Source: Paracoccaceae bacterium
GTDB taxonomy: Bacteria > Pseudomonadota > Alphaproteobacteria > Rhodobacterales > Rhodobacteraceae
DNA: 5,266 bases
Assembly (NCBI GenBank): GCA_018647275.1
Contig: JABGTH010000058.1
Coordinates: forward strand, 1-5,266
Direction: 5' to 3'
Position 1 is the stretch's first letter; each line of letters begins with the position of its first letter. Under the pieces are notes generated by a model, which was given only the letters and a program-made list of their open reading frames with translations, was not told the origin of the DNA and did no database searches. Shown here in pieces: positions 5,107 through 5,266 of the stretch. Position numbers and translations under genes: made by a program.

Positions 5107-5265
5107 TCACTGCGGCCCAAGTCTCTCCGACGAATGCGCGCCTTTTTCTCGCATGTAATGAAGCATCGCAGGCCGATACGTAGCAAGTACTCTGGCAACA
5201 GCTTGGTGTTTCAACATGTCTGAGCGGTAGATCTGCACTGCCTCGGGCCATTCCAACTTCGGCAC
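5107..5265 (-). CDS. Possible C-terminal fragment of an unrecognised protein, cut by right edge
   Basis: A minus-strand frame enters from the right edge and is open for 52 codons to a TGA at 5107-5109. The peptide has a protein-like composition, with a probable amphipathic helical stretch (QIYRSDMLKHQAVARVLATY, residues 11-30) and the end MREKGAHSSERLGPQ. It has no frequent Cys or Arg runs, unlike the other two minus-strand frames over the same DNA. I do not recognise the family. If real, the start lies outside the window. It may instead be a decayed gene or a chance frame. It runs in the same direction as the PPOX gene, about 235 bases upstream of it. Confidence 0.35.
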   Translation of the reverse strand: MPKLEWPEAVQIYRSDMLKHQAVARVLATYRPAMLHYMREKGAHSSERLGPQ

Positions 5266-5266
5266 A

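Noticed and set aside
4938..5198. 86-codon minus-strand reading frame
   Set aside because: It starts from TTG without a ribosome site, has low-complexity Arg-rich and Leu/Met-rich segments and no family signature, and competes with a better frame over 5107-5265. It looks like a chance frame through non-coding DNA.

Overview
The window is a bacterial, protein-dense stretch (about 50% G+C by eye) with good Shine-Dalgarno sites and short intergenic gaps. The gene families and codon use suggest an alphaproteobacterium, possibly of the Rhodobacteraceae (roseobacter) type. That placement is an impression from sequence style, not a database result. I see no tRNA, rRNA, CRISPR array or complete mobile element.

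Layout, left to right. (1) 1-667, minus: an alpha/beta hydrolase cut by the left edge, with Asp rather than Ser at the nucleophile elbow. (2) 668-749: a short divergent promoter region with a 24-bp near-palindrome that looks like a TetR-type operator. (3) 750-1394, plus: a TetR-family regulator. Its stop codon overlaps that of the next gene, which converges on it. (4) 3565-1391, minus: a tight three-gene operon in the order NfsB-like nitroreductase, Hsp31/HchA-type DJ-1 protein (1-nt gap), then FrnE-like DsbA-family oxidoreductase (17-nt gap). (5) 3575-3690: a divergent control region. (6) 3691-4056, plus: an HxlR-family regulator with an N-terminal CPDC motif. (7) 4057-4238: a non-coding, structured gap. 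(8) 4871-4239, minus: a pyridoxamine-5'-phosphate-oxidase-like flavoprotein, preceded by nested inverted repeats. (9) 4933-5106: apparently non-coding. (10) 5107-5265, minus: a possible C-terminal end of an unrecognised gene cut by the right edge.

Interpretation (inference). The central block looks like a stress or detoxification module for electrophiles and carbonyls. An FMN nitroreductase can reduce quinones and nitro compounds. The HchA homologue keeps the Glu/Cys/His residues used for methylglyoxal removal. The FrnE-like protein handles cytoplasmic thiols or disulfides. The divergent HxlR regulator has its only two cysteines in the N-terminal position used for redox sensing by YodB/HypR-type HxlR proteins, which are known to control nitroreductases and azoreductases. 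The TetR/hydrolase pair and the FMN-binding PPOX protein flank this block and may share the theme. I found no wholly unknown system. The most testable points are the HxlR-controlled nitroreductase-Hsp31-FrnE unit, the apparent loss of the Hsp31 metal ligands, and the TetR operator.
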